Part shown: in pieces, positions 1 through 9,984 of the stretch
Layout of the letters: the number at the start of each line of letters is the position of its first letter
Numbering within the stretch: position 1 is the stretch's first letter
Assembly: GCA_963576475.1 (NCBI GenBank)
Contig: OY754982.1
Location: 1,209,409-1,273,408, forward strand
Direction: 5' to 3'
Source: Molanna angustata
Taxonomy: Eukaryota; Arthropoda; Insecta; Trichoptera; Molannidae
DNA: 64,000 bases
The notes under the pieces: generated by a model
What the model was told of the DNA's origin: nothing
What the model saw: only the letters and a program-made list of their open reading frames with translations
Databases searched by the model: none
Translations under genes and position numbers: made by a program

Positions 1-114
1 TAACTTTATTCAAACCATGATTTTATCATATCTACATGCAGAATGATAGTGATACTAGTAGTTGGATTTTATTTAAGTAAAACTATGTAGGTACCTAGTA
101 AAAATAATAAAAGA

Positions 115-650
115 TTACTTCAAAGACCAGTAATGTCAGATCCAAGCATCTCAAAGGAAGCCAAAATTGCTTTACATAATGCAATTGTAGTGCCTCCGTT
201 AACGTATTCCAGTTAAACATGGACGTGGCAAAAGATGCATGAAAGTAGAATTAATGCTGTAGAAATGAGACCACTAAGAAGATTATGTAATATAACGATA
301 TATGATAGAATAAAAAATGAGGATATAAGGAGAGAAGGATATTATACGTAAAATGAAAGTAAATATCCTGAGGTGGTTTGGGCATATTGAAAGAATGAAT
401 AATGAACGTATAGGAGATGGAGTGAATAGCAGGGGCCGCCCCAGAAAGTGATGGAATGATCATATGAATGATATTTTGAAAGAAAGAAAGAAACATAAGG
501 AGATTGAACAATCGACGAACATGTAAGAGACGATGCATGGATGTGAAGAAAACCAGGAATTTGTGCAAACATAGAGTTTGGCGCTTGTTTCTCACTGCTT
601 ACCCCGTAAGGGACTTGGCGTGATGGTATGTATGCATATAAAATACAAGT
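115..650 (+). mobile_element. Decayed non-LTR retrotransposon (LINE) 3' end
   Basis: Reading the + strand gives fragments typical of the C-terminal end of insect RTE-like LINE reverse transcriptases: SKEAKIALHNAIVVPPLTYSS, then TWTWQKMHESRINAVEMR and PLRRLCNITIYDRI, broken by stops and frameshifts. Related fragments lie on the - strand near 34.2-35.3 kb and 32.7-33.1 kb. The end (about 595-640) carries a short tail, ACCCCGTAAGGGACTTGGCG, whose relatives end other LINE pieces in this window. No intact reading frame survives. Family assignment is by pattern only. Confidence 0.7.
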
Positions 651-779
651 TTTGTGAAATATCATGACTAGTGATGAGTGGTGAGCAAGAATCCTGCAAG
701 TCTAGCAGTCTTCGTCTTGCATAAAATACTTTTATTATGCTAAGAATCTTATATTATGTACGAGGCAATTATATGTTCG

Positions 780-1200
780 GATCCGGTCTCCCTGTGGCTG
801 TCTTGAAACGTGTTTCAATTTTGTCCGGATGTTGTTATATGTGGCGATATCTGGCGGACATTTTCTTAACGTCACGCGGGGCACCTTGCGCCTGATCGGC
901 CATTTTCCTCACGCATGCGCACGTACCCTCCGGTCGGGCGAAACTCACCCTTAGCTCAAACATACACGCGCTCCTAGTCCAACTACATACAACTTCATCC
1001 CCTAGCGTGTTGAGATTAAAGTAATCGAAGATTCGTTCGTGTACCCGACGCCGTCCTCATCTACCAATATTATTATAATATTCCACAGCCGTATAACAAT
1101 CATTCCGACAACAACGAATCTCGCTCAAATGTTTAGTGTTTAAAGGTGCGATTTGTGTTGAATTGTGATCATTTTGGACGGTCCTCCGTGCGTATTTGAT
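780..1200. promoter_or_regulatory. CpG-rich promoter-like block with NRF1-type site
   Basis: Against an AT-rich background this block is rich in CG dinucleotides. It contains CGCATGCGCA at 912-921, the core of the NRF1 / erect wing binding palindrome often found in promoters of broadly used insect genes. No TATA box is obvious. It lies about 0.6-1 kb before a start-like segment at 1804. It could be the promoter and 5' UTR of the PLEKHH-like gene, whose first exon must lie left of 24971, or of an unrelated gene. No transcript evidence is available here. Confidence 0.35.
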
Positions 1201-1803
1201 CGATAACTAACTGAATGTATGTCTCTTCAATTATTTACAATCAGGAATGCCAACAAAAGTCTTCACGGCATCTCCTTTCACATTTCTTTTTTGACGTTAT
1301 TCGACTGTGTAACCTAAACGAACGCCCGCCGACATTCGCTAATGTTTTGAGAGATGTTTTTTTAACGTCTGTCAATAATGTTTTAACATTCATCGAATTT
1401 TTGAGTTCCCTTTAATAATAACATGGTATCAACGCGGTCGTATTGTATCTCGTTTATGGAAATTCAATGATTTAAAAATGTTTATTTAAACATTTTTCAT
1501 TTTATTATTTCATGTTGTATATTTACGAGTTTTTCTGTCCGTGTAATTTTTCATTTTCGTTATATTTTTCTTACAGTTTCTACATATCAATGCTCCAGTT
1601 AGTCTGATTCCCAAACATTGCATTATGTTCTCAAATAATGTGTTTTATATCAGATGATAATTTGTGTGAAATGGGTAACCGCGTGTGTAAAGTGCTAGTG
1701 ATTTAACAAAGTATATGGGTATCTAGGTATATTTAGGGCAAGTATTTGTATGCATTGGATGGCATTGTTTTTCCTCGAGCACTGTCTGGTCGGTCTTGTG
1801 TCA

Positions 1804-1899
1804 ATGTCAGATAAGGAACCTGAGAAGCCCTGGCGGCTGAAATACAAACTAACAACGCTTCAGGGGCGCGACTGTGCTGCCGCCACGTAGCGACCAACT
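1804..1899 (+). CDS. Candidate first coding exon or short upstream ORF
   Basis: An ATG at 1804 opens a GC-rich reading frame starting MSDKEPEKPWRLKYKLTTLQ and running to a TAG at 1888-1890; a good donor (GTGAGT) starts at 1900. At the donor the frame is phase 0, the phase needed to enter the exon at 24971. Vertebrate PLEKHH proteins begin with a short Met segment followed by a Trp/Lys-rich stretch, so this could be the true N-terminus, but the stop three codons before the donor argues against it unless the site is polymorphic, an assembly error, or another donor is used. It may equally be a 28-codon uORF. Confidence 0.3.
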
Positions 1900-1999
1900 G
1901 TGAGTATTCCACGACGGGAAAATGGCGGATTTTCCCGCCATTTCATTTTATTAATTTATCCTCTCATATTATTATGTCAAACAAGAATTTCCTGAAACA

Positions 2000-3160
2000 A
2001 ATTTCATATTATTCATGTGAATTTTTTAATATTTTACACGATTTTTATTTTATTTTAATTATGCCTAGTGGAGTGTCGTATCCAGAATTCACTACAATAC
2101 AAATAAAGTTATGGAGTGTAAATAAAATGATTTACTCAGTACATTTCATAAAAATATTTAGATACAGATAATAAAAAAATGTAAACATAAATGACGCCAA
2201 CGACTTTCATATATTTACATGTTTTTCAAATTGGTTATCAAATTTTCGTACCTTTCCAATGTTTTTGTAGTCTACTGGATTTCGTAATAATAATTAAATG
2301 GAGTGCTAATTTATAGTAAATTATTTATATAAAAATTAAAATATGAGACACATATTAAATTATGAATATCGAAAAACTAATGAAGAAAGTATACGAGGGG
2401 AACAAAAAATAATCGTTAATACATTTATGAAAGATATCGTAAGGAGAAAACGTGTATGGGATAACTCTTGCATGTATTATGAGGCTTTATTATGTCATGT
2501 CAGGAGAAGAAAATATGGCTTCTATTTTCTCTGCCCACCCGAAGTAGGGATATAGCGAGTTGGTGTGTACTTGTATGCATGTTTATAAGTATAAAAAGAA
2601 TTCTATTATATTAAAAATGAACTCATTTTTTATATAATATGATGACGAATAAATCAAACACTTACAGAATCGTAAAAATATTTTGATTTCTACAAAATTA
2701 ATAATAATTAGTCTTATTTTACCTGTCTTTACTATTTGTTTTTATTTAAAACTGTTAATATTCTCCCATTGTTAATTTGTTACTTCATAATTAATTAATT
2801 CACAATGCTTCACGTGTTTGGATATATTTCTCTAGTATAAAAATTACATACTTCTATTTTTTTTAAGTCTCGTCAATTGATTAGTTTCATGAAGACATCA
2901 TTTGTTTATCTTTTCAACTTTAAATGCCATATACCTACTATATGTACATACATATGTACGTTGATATTACTTTGTGGTCTGGTCTGTACTGTAACTATAT
3001 GGATGAATGCACCAGATCTATTTTGTTGCTCAAATAATTAGATATGGCCGATTGCATACAATAATCAGTTCTTTGAAGAGAAATCATTGAATACAAATAA
3101 ATATACATTGTACCTACCTAGTGTATTGTCCTATTGATTAGTTGCAGTCATACAATGTCG
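2000..3160. other. AT-rich stretch, nothing recognised
   Basis: Only short chance reading frames and homopolymer runs. No exon-like composition and no clear repeat. Confidence 0.5.
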
Positions 3161-3167
3161 ATGAGTC

Positions 3168-3358
3168 GATGGGTCGATGGCAGAGCGGTTAGCGCATTGG
3201 GTTAGTAATTCAGTGGTCGCGAGTTCGAATCCTGCCTCGACCGATTTCGTTCACCTATAGCACAAGCATTTATGCTTATTTTAGGGAACGTAGGAAGATG
3301 TATATGTACTTGTTTAACAAGGACATATTCATTTTTTTATATTTGTAAAAAAAAAATG
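3168..3358 (+). mobile_element. tRNA-derived SINE, family 1
   Basis: The head is tRNA-like: a promoter A-box region (TGGCAGAGCGGTTAGCGC) and B box (GAGTTCGAATCC), with pairing ends GGTCGA and TCGACC. A conserved body follows (CACAAGCATTTATGCTTATT, then AACAAGGACATATTCA) and the copy ends in T- and A-rich sequence. Other copies start near 25941 (-), 26163, 42700, 50256 and 62175. Because all share the non-tRNA body these are SINEs, not tRNA genes. Confidence 0.9.
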
Positions 3359-3359
3359 T

Positions 3360-4430
3360 TGCCGCATTTGTGGATGAGGATATTGACTGATGTCATATTA
3401 TTTAGAAGAAGACTGGACGCACGAAAGGTTTCCAGGTCTCGTTTAAGCCAGATGCCACCCGCTACATTAAATATTTATTGAAAAGCAGAGGTCACCCATG
3501 GAAGAATTATCATAATCATTTAAATAACGTTTTGATTTACCTTAAATAAACATTAAAAACCCGAGAAATCGGTCACCCTATTTACGGCCCGTAAGATTCT
3601 GTATGACCAATAAGCTTTTTATATTAACTTATTCATAAATTTTGAAAAATAAGGTATATCTTGTACCTACTCAAGCGGTATTTTTTTTATTGAAATAATG
3701 GTATGAATCCTGCTTGCGATGAACAGGAGAATCGTCGTATATCGTTCCCAAATGGAGTGTAGTAGGAGACTAGGATACTGCGCAAATCCTCTTACGTACT
3801 CAAGCGGGCTTATTACTAATTGTTCATTTCAAATTTAATGACATAATTTAGTTTATGTAAAAAAAAATAATTAATAATTCAAATGGCAACGATGATAAAG
3901 GAATTGGATAGAGCCAGGTCCCCAGGAGAAGAAGATATTTCGGCCCATGCAGGATCTTTACACATTTTAAGAGTTTCCTGCTGCTATTAGCTTTGTTGCC
4001 CGAGAGGTTCTGAGAAAAAATAAAAAATATAAGTATATAATTTATCGTTTCGGAGTTGTCATCTTTCCCGAGAAAGAAACAGTCGTATAAAATAGCACAT
4101 TCGTCGTTTCAATAAAATAAATTTGGTTTAATAAATAGATCTGGAGATTGGGAAAAGAAAGGAAATTGAAATTCGATTTTGACAGATAATAATTTACTTA
4201 CATCTAAAAATAATAATAATTTAGTATCTAATATATAGTTTTTGTCAAACGTCTTTAGCCATTTCGTCGTGGAGAAGAGCGATTAGCACATAAACCAACC
4301 AAGCATAAGACACAAATTTGGGCCCTGCGCAACCGGAAGTCTGACTCAAGTTGTTTTACGATAGTTATAATATATTTTTTAACAAATTTTTAATTATCTC
4401 AATAGAGAATAATAATAAGATTGTTGTTCA
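3360..4430. other. Unannotated stretch
   Basis: AT-rich sequence with no convincing exon. The motif TACTCAAGCGG occurs at about 3668 and again (as GTACTCAAGCGGG) near 3797, a hint of a decayed direct repeat. Confidence 0.4.
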
Positions 4431-4436
4431 TAATTT

Positions 4437-4830
4437 CACCCATAGATGGCTGTAGTAAAAATTCCTTATTTTCAAGCGAAAAGAATTTCAGTATTACAAT
4501 TATATAGAACTTTCAAAATTTAATTGATAGGGATCTCATTAAAAAGGCATAATTGGTGAACGTTGCGCAAGCGCATAAAATGATCACGTAAACCAGCCGA
4601 TGACAGGTCGTAAGACCTGTAGGTGCCTTGATTTCCCGGTTCTCCTACAGTAAATATTCCAACTTCGTCTCTATTGAGATAATTAAAAATCTGTTAAAAA
4701 ATATCTTTGACTCCCGACAGGGAAAAAAAATCCAATGTTTGCGCATATGCAATAATAAAAATATTCGAGTTATAATATAATTATAATATATATGAATATG
4801 TGAATCGAACCTCTTCTTAAGCAAACAGCG
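4437..4830 (-). repeat. Unclassified interspersed repeat A, reverse copy
   Basis: Reverse-oriented copy of a family also seen at 7236 (+), 8125 (+), 17130 (-) and 20186 (+). On the family strand it starts with ATTATTGCATATGCGCAAAC, passes through a conserved centre (GAACCGGGAAATCAAGGCAC), includes a small stem ACAGGTC/GACCTGT and continues into an AT-rich half ending near a GCCATCTATGGGTG motif. There is no protein coding and there are no clear terminal inverted repeats, so class is unknown. Confidence 0.8.
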
Positions 4831-5026
4831 ATTTAACAAGATTTAAATTTATTTATTTTTTATTTATTTTATTAAGATTTAACATAGTTAAAGTTCATGT
4901 TGTGGAGGAATGCAGAATGCTACAATTTATACATAGTGTGTTATAAATGCTTACATTAAATAAAAAAAAAAATTCACGTCAAACCATAGATTGTGTGGGG
5001 ATACGATACAACGTGTCCTACAATAG

Positions 5027-5290
5027 TAGCGTCTAGCCCCTGAGTTTCTTTTCTGCATTCTTAGGTTAGGTTTAAGTTTGTGTATAATAATAATAGCGAC
5101 TCGCGTGAGCGAGTTGCTTTATAAATTGAATTATAAATTATTATAAATTAAATATATAATATTCTTTTAATTTTTCGCATTTAATATAAAATTTCACAGC
5201 TCATTTGACTTAATACTACGAGATCTCAACCAATCAGTGAGCCAACCGGAAACAGAATGCAAACGGGTAGATTCGGATTGTAGACTCTAG
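5027..5290 (+). mobile_element. MITE-like repeat with short inverted ends
   Basis: The copy begins TAGCGTCTA and ends in a degenerate complement (TAGACTCTA). It contains a palindromic core GCGACTCGCGTGAGCGAGT and an AT-rich spacer. A second copy in opposite orientation lies at 33283-33545 with matching ends (TAGCGTCTA ... TAGACGCTA) and the same core. Non-coding; probably a non-autonomous DNA transposon. Confidence 0.65.
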
Positions 5291-5653
5291 TTCCTACAAT
5301 TGTTTACTGCCATACTGACCAACGAGTACATATATAATACCTACGGATAATACTGACAATGTGTCAAACGTTGTTATATTATATAACACATAAAGATAAA
5401 TTCAAATTATACACAAAATGTTATAAAAAAATATAAAATCTACTGTGAAATAATATAAATGGTATAAATGAAATAATATACTTAAACAATTATACTTTAC
5501 AATATGAAATAAGGAAACTTTACATGTTTTTTATCATAGATTAGGTACAATGACATTTCAAACTTAAATGATGAATAAGGTTCGAATTTTGGCCTCTTAA
5601 CGATCACTAGTAAAAAATAAAAAATCTTTTTGTTTCTGAAAAATCAAAGGTGT

Positions 5654-5706
5654 TTGGCGTTCACTTCTCTCTGCCTATCACATTAGGGAAACGGCGTAAT
5701 GTATGT
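5654..5706 (+). mobile_element. LINE 3' tail fragment
   Basis: TTCTCTCTGCCTATCACATT followed by AGGGAAACGGCGTAATG matches the terminal tail seen at 595-640 (+) and in reverse at 32.71, 34.23, 44.97 and 61.12 kb. It is a severely 5'-truncated copy. Confidence 0.5.
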
Positions 5707-5712
5707 TTTTTT

Positions 5713-6080
5713 TTATAATTGCCATATTATAATAAATTAACACCATCCATTAACTAAACTAGACAAAACAGCTGTTCAGTTAAAGCGTCCTTTATGACCT
5801 CAAATGACACACACGTGTTTTTTTAGGGGGGGTCACTTTATATGTATATATGAGGGGAGAACACTTTACCTACACGATTTATTTTAACGACATGTTAGAA
5901 AGTTTTACGTATATGTACTTATGAAAAAAATGTACTTTGGAGAGTTGTTTATTTCATTTTACAAAGTGCTGACATTACATGATACATACTTTGATGTTTC
6001 GTGGAGACATAATTATGTATTTAAATTTAAAAAAATCGTTATCATTTTAGCATTTATAACTCATTTGTTCTATGTTCGGT
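5713..6080. other. Unannotated AT-rich stretch
   Basis: Nothing recognised apart from a short G run at 5825-5832. Confidence 0.4.
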
Positions 6081-6084
6081 ATGG

Positions 6085-6490
6085 TTAGTTTGGGTTATGT
6101 AGGTTAGGTTAAATTAGTTTACAAATATTCTAAGGTAGAGGCGTTTACATTGTGGAAATTCATTTTAATAAATTATTAAAATAACAATATAACTTTGTTT
6201 ATTTCCACTTATTTATTTTTATTCCACAACTAGTTTCAAGAACTACCCACCTGAAGAAGAGAACGGTAGTTCTTGAAACTAGTTGTGGAATAAAAATAAA
6301 TAAGTGGAAATAAACAAAGTTATATTGTTATTTTAATAATTTATTAAATTAGTTTAAATTATGTAGGTTAGGTTTGGTTAAGTTAGATTAGTTTAAATTA
6401 TGTAGGTTAGGTTGGATTAGTTTAAATTATATTGGTTAGGTTAGATTAGTTTAAATTATGTTGGTTTGGTTAGATTAGTTTATATTAAAA
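6085..6490 (+). repeat. TAGGTT-rich minisatellite interrupted by a foldback
   Basis: Imperfect units of about 31-35 bp built on TTAGTTTAAATTATGTAGG plus TTAGGTT occur at 6085-6122 and several times at 6349-6490. The words TTAGG/TAGGTT resemble the insect telomere repeat TTAGG but units are longer and degenerate, so this is an interstitial array. The 84-bp-arm foldback at 6164-6348 lies inside it. Confidence 0.7.
6164..6348. repeat. Near-perfect foldback, 84-bp arms
   Basis: Left arm 6164-6247 and right arm 6265-6348 are reverse complements with a 17-bp loop. Arms end TTTAATAAATTATTAAA outside and AAGAACTACC at the loop. The near-zero divergence suggests a recent insertion or recent arm conversion. 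Probably a foldback-type non-autonomous DNA element. Confidence 0.85.
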
Positions 6491-6840
6491 AATAATAAAA
6501 TTTATATTACATATATAAAAAAAAAACAATCAAAAAATATAGAAAAAGATACACAGTAAGTAAAAACATATTTCCCTTTACCAGAGTGCAAGCACTCGTG
6601 TGTAAAGGAGACCTTTAAAAACAAAATATTATAATGCATCTACACAAAAAAGTTAAATTTAATAAGTTTAAATTTTTTTTTTTTATTCAAAATCAGTCAA
6701 ATTTAATAAGTTTATTAAATTTTTAATTTTATTTGAATTCATTATATTCATTTGCCAGTCTCAAATCTTTAAGTTGATTGAACCACACCGCCCCATTATG
6801 CAATACATTTTTGTTACATAAATTATTACTAGATTTTATA
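6491..6840 (-). repeat. Repeat B, left copy of a distant inverted pair
   Basis: Segments such as TTTACCAGAGTGCAAGCACT (about 6578) and TTTGCCAGTCTCAAATC (about 6751) recur as reverse complements at 10188-10205 and 10045-10065. The two copies lie 3.1 kb apart in opposite orientation. Non-coding; a short ORF running antisense here is not convincing. Confidence 0.7.
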
Positions 6841-6900
6841 ATATAAAATTGTGATGCCTGTGTTTTTCGCGTACGGGTTATCGGAACGTGTAATGAAATC

Positions 6901-7062
6901 TGCTCCCCTAGACAACGTGTCATTTAGCTCAAGAAAAGAAACAAGAAAAGACAACTCAATGTATGGAAGTGACAGTTGCCAGTCACGTGACAACTGTCGT
7001 CACCTCCATACATTGAGTTATCTTTTCTTGAGCTAAATGACACGTTGTCTAGGGGGGGCTGA
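6901..7062. mobile_element. Foldback MITE, family F1
   Basis: Outer ends CTCCCCTAGACAACGTGTCA and the reverse complement near 7036-7056 form long arms around a centre containing CAGTCACGTGACAACTG. The same element occurs at 43360-43531 inside the PLEKHH-like gene. No coding capacity. The two copies establish it as a mobile family rather than a local palindrome. Confidence 0.8.
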
Positions 7063-7235
7063 CTCGTTAAATCAAGGACGCCTAACCAGCTATTTAATTA
7101 AATATTTCAAATAAAGAAATAAGTTGAGACTTGTAGCCTGCTCAATTCTCATATTTAGTCTCTGAATATGGGTGTTGGTGTTATTTATTTAGCTTTAATG
7201 CCGTGACTTTGCAGTATTATCAACATAAGTGTACT

Positions 7236-7602
7236 TTTTAACAGATTTTTAATTATCTCAATAGAGACGAAGTTGGAATATTTATTGTAGGAGAACCGGG
7301 AAATCAAGGCACCTACAGGGCTTACGACCTGTCATCGGCTGGTTTACGTGATCACTTTATGCGCTTGCGCAACGTTCACCAATTATGCCTTTTAATGAGA
7401 TCCCTATCAATTAAATTTTGAAAGTTCTATATATTGTAATACTGAAACTCTTTTCGCTTGAAAATAAGGAATTTTTACTACAGCCATCTGTGGGTGAAAT
7501 TATGAACAACAATCTTATTATTTTTATTTGTTTTTGTTGGAACGCCATCTATTGAGAGAATTGGTTTTTTTTTGTAAATAATGAAAGCTACAATTCTTAT
7601 AT
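7236..7602 (+). repeat. Interspersed repeat A, forward copy
   Basis: Contains the conserved centre GAACCGGGAAATCAAGGCAC (about 7292), the stem around GGGCTTACGACCTGTC and the 3' portion ending GCCATCTATTGAGAGAATTG. Lacks the 5' start present in the 4437 and 8125 copies. Confidence 0.75.
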
Positions 7603-7605
7603 CTG

Positions 7606-7765
7606 AGGTGACTATGCATTTTTCGCATAGAAGTCACCCCTGAATTGCGCCAGACTTATAAGGTCATTTTTGTCTTATTTACCTACTTGTACCAATGTGT
7701 AAGTAATCGAATATTTTTTATTATTGCATATGCGCAAACATATGCAATAATAAAAATATTCGATA
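7606..7765. repeat. Two small hairpins, one from repeat A head
   Basis: GGTGACTATGC/GCATAGAAGTCACC forms a short hairpin at about 7607-7637. At 7705-7765 the repeat A head (ATTATTGCATATGCGCAAAC) is followed directly by its own reverse complement, so only the terminal ~28 bp of the repeat is present, in head-to-head form. Confidence 0.6.
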
Positions 7766-8124
7766 AGTGTACTTACTGTACCTACTGTGCTGTTGTTAAC
7801 TCGTATAGTATTAATGTGGAGAAGAGCCAACTCTACTACTAATTTCTCTAATAACATTCTCCACATTTCTCCTCTCTCACTCCATCGTAAAACGGCCCAT
7901 TATGGCGCCATATATACCCACACATTCCAAACAAACCAGAGATACTGGATTGTATGGTCATACGTATATCCCCAATATACTCACTAGAGATGCCACGAAT
8001 ATTCGGCCGTTATTCGGTATTCGGCCTATTCGGCCACTTTTTTTAATAATAAATCATGGAAAATAAAAACCACATATTATTCAAAAATGCGACATTTTAA
8101 TCACAAATGACTATATTAATACTA

Positions 8125-8355
8125 CGAATATTTTTATTATTGCATATGCGCAAACATTGGATTTTTTTCCCTGTCGAGTCAAAGATATTTTTTAACAGAT
8201 TTTTAATTATCTCAATAGAGACGAAGTTGGAATATTTATTGTAGGAGAACCGGGAAATCAAGGCACCTACAGGGCTTACGACCTGTCATCGGCTGGTTTT
8301 ACGTGATCACTTTATGCGCTTGCGCAACGTTCACCAATTATGCCTTTTTAATGAC
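8125..8355 (+). repeat. Repeat A nested inside the hAT element
   Basis: Starts at the ATTATTGCATATGCGCAAAC head and runs through the conserved centre to TTATGCCTTTTTAATGA. It lies within the 7985-9016 hAT copy, so repeat A was active after that element (or its ancestor) was formed. Confidence 0.8.
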
Positions 8356-8379
8356 CACAGATAAATATTAATACTTACT

Positions 8380-8884
8380 TAAAATCTACCAATGGTAAGT
8401 TGTGATGAATAAAAACAATTTTTTCAGCATTTGTTGACAGTAAACGGTTGCGCTTTTCTTCATAAATAATACCCGCTTCTGAAAAAAGTCTTTCACTATA
8501 GACACTACTACGAGACGATAGATAAATCTTATCGAATTTCGTCAGGACTGGGTATGATTTTGCGTTTGTTGACCACCATTCGTATGTATGGGTCTGCCGT
8601 CCGATTCAGGCGAGCAGTTTTCAAATAAAAATCAATTTCACTTGCCACAGAACTTTTTTCTGCATCTTCATCGTTTTGCTTATCTGTAGCGACTTCTTCA
8701 AAGCAGTCCCAAAAGCTGTCGTGTATTTATTTTTTTTATTTTTTTTAGTTTCATTGGTGTTTCTTTTCTTACAAAGTGGTGAAGAATCATCATCATCATC
8801 AGTACTGTTTGCTTCATCACAACTCATTTTCAGAGCTTCTATAAGAATTTTCTGTCTTGCTTTTTCCGTTTGAACTAATCCCAA
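8380..8884 (-). pseudogene. hAT transposase C-terminal fragment
   Basis: The - strand encodes a hAT C-terminal dimerisation domain: WWSTNAKSYPVLTKFDKIYL, then SSVYSERLFSEAGIIYEEKR and NRLLSTNAEKIVFIHHNLP. SERLFSEAG is the family signature. Upstream (8621-8884) an open stretch with acidic and Lys-rich runs (DDDDDSS, KKNKKNK) is the linker before the domain; at least one frameshift near 8570-8620 separates the parts. The catalytic RNase H core is missing, so it cannot transpose itself. Confidence 0.85.
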
Positions 8885-9029
8885 GAAACTAGTTTTAAAA
8901 CGTGGGTCAAGAAAAGTGGCAACCAGATATTTGTCATTTTCATCGAATTCGATATTCGGCGACCGAATACTCGGCGATTCGGTTATTCGGCCAAATCATT
9001 ATTCGTGGCAACTCTAATACTCACATCCC

Positions 9030-9112
9030 ACTAAATAATCTTTATTTGTTTATAAATACGTCATTACACCCTGTGCAAGTGTCACCTTCTCTGCCAAATC
9101 GCAATGTATTCC
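9030..9112 (-). mobile_element. Truncated SINE, family 3 tail
   Basis: In reverse it reads as the family 3 tail (GTTGGAA, a degenerate AAATTGCC-like segment, CACTTGCACAGGGTG, then an A-rich end). Compare 62830-63046. Confidence 0.45.
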
Positions 9113-9560
9113 AACTAACCATCCTCATCATAAGCTCGACAGCCCTGGGTGGGCCTTGGCTGAATCCAGGAGTCACCTCCATTCCCGTCTATCCGTTGCC
9201 TTTGTTCAGTCCAGTCTCTAATATCTATTGTGGAAGCATCGACATCGACACTGTCCATCCATCGAGTCCTTGCTCTTCCTGGTCTCCTTCGACCTTGTGA
9301 CACAGAAAGTGTGAGGCGTTTTGTGGGGTTGTCGTAGTCCATTCGGATTATGTGACCAGCCCTTCTTGAGCGCCCTATCTTGATGGAACTGATCACATCG
9401 GGCTCTTCATAGGTCTCGTATAGCTCTCTGTTGTATCGACAACGCCAACCATTATTCTCTTTTATTGACCCGTAGATCGTTCGAAGGATCCTTCTCTCAA
9501 AAGCCGCTTTGAATCATTCAGTTTGTTTGGTCATCACTCAGGTTTCGGAAGCATACATGA
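9113..9560 (-). mobile_element. LINE reverse transcriptase C-terminal fragment
   Basis: The - strand reads TKQTE, FKAAFERRILRTIYGSIKEN, then SSIKIGRSRRAGHIIRMDYD and RRRPGRARTRWMDSVDVD, the terminal block of RTE/BovB-like insect LINE polyproteins (glycine-His-Ile-Arg-Met followed by a basic RRPGR segment and RWMD). Ninety-three codons are open at 9115-9396; the upstream part carries stops. Confidence 0.8.
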
Positions 9561-9639
9561 AGCATATTCCAACTAACCAGTGATTCCGATCCTGTTAAAC
9601 AAGATGAATCTCTTCCGTGCTGGAAATCAAACCCGTGAT

Positions 9640-9810
9640 GCTTTTAGTTCTATTTTAATAGATAACAGCATAGAATAGTGTTTTCTCTCTTTTTCATTAT
9701 TATACTTTTCGGGCGACACACATGTGTTGTGCATCATTTTTTAAGGTATTACACACCCGCATACCCGTCGGTGGTTACCCCACATTGTGGGATATACCGT
9801 GATGATATGA
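9640..9810 (+). repeat. Repeat C copy
   Basis: Characteristic tail GGTTACCCCACATTGTGGGA with TATACCGTGATGATATG, preceded by TAGAATAGTGTTTTCTCTC. Related copies at about 10380-10510, 12545-12770 and 59860-60060. Non-coding, class unknown (possibly SINE or LINE 3' UTR). Confidence 0.6.
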
Positions 9811-9984
9811 ATGAATTAACGAATGAGCAAAACAAGAATAAAGAATGGCATGAAAGCATCTTCATTTTTGACAGATACTAAAATAAATAAAACATGAAGA
9901 CAGGAAGGTCACACCATGCCTTTGTACGTGTGGCGAGTAATAGACAAAATATAGTGAGTCAATTGTGTACCCCGTTAACACATA

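Larger units (their letters stand above)
7985..9016 (-). mobile_element. hAT element with 8-bp target duplication ATACTCAC
   Basis: The element begins TAGAGATGCCACGAAT and ends with ATTCGTGGCAACTCTA (15 of 16 matching as inverted repeats). It is flanked by the 8-bp duplication ATACTCAC at 7977-7984 and 9017-9024, diagnostic of hAT transposition. Subterminal ATTCGG words repeat at both ends. Inside, the - strand encodes the C-terminal part of a transposase, and repeat A (8125-8355) is nested. At 1,032 bp it is a deletion derivative. Confidence 0.92.

Noticed and set aside
3168..3240. A genuine tRNA gene (also 25587, 26163, 40208, 50280)
   Set aside because: Each tRNA-like head is followed by a conserved non-tRNA body and A-rich tail shared among dispersed copies, and pairing of the acceptor stem or anticodon arm is imperfect: these are SINEs.
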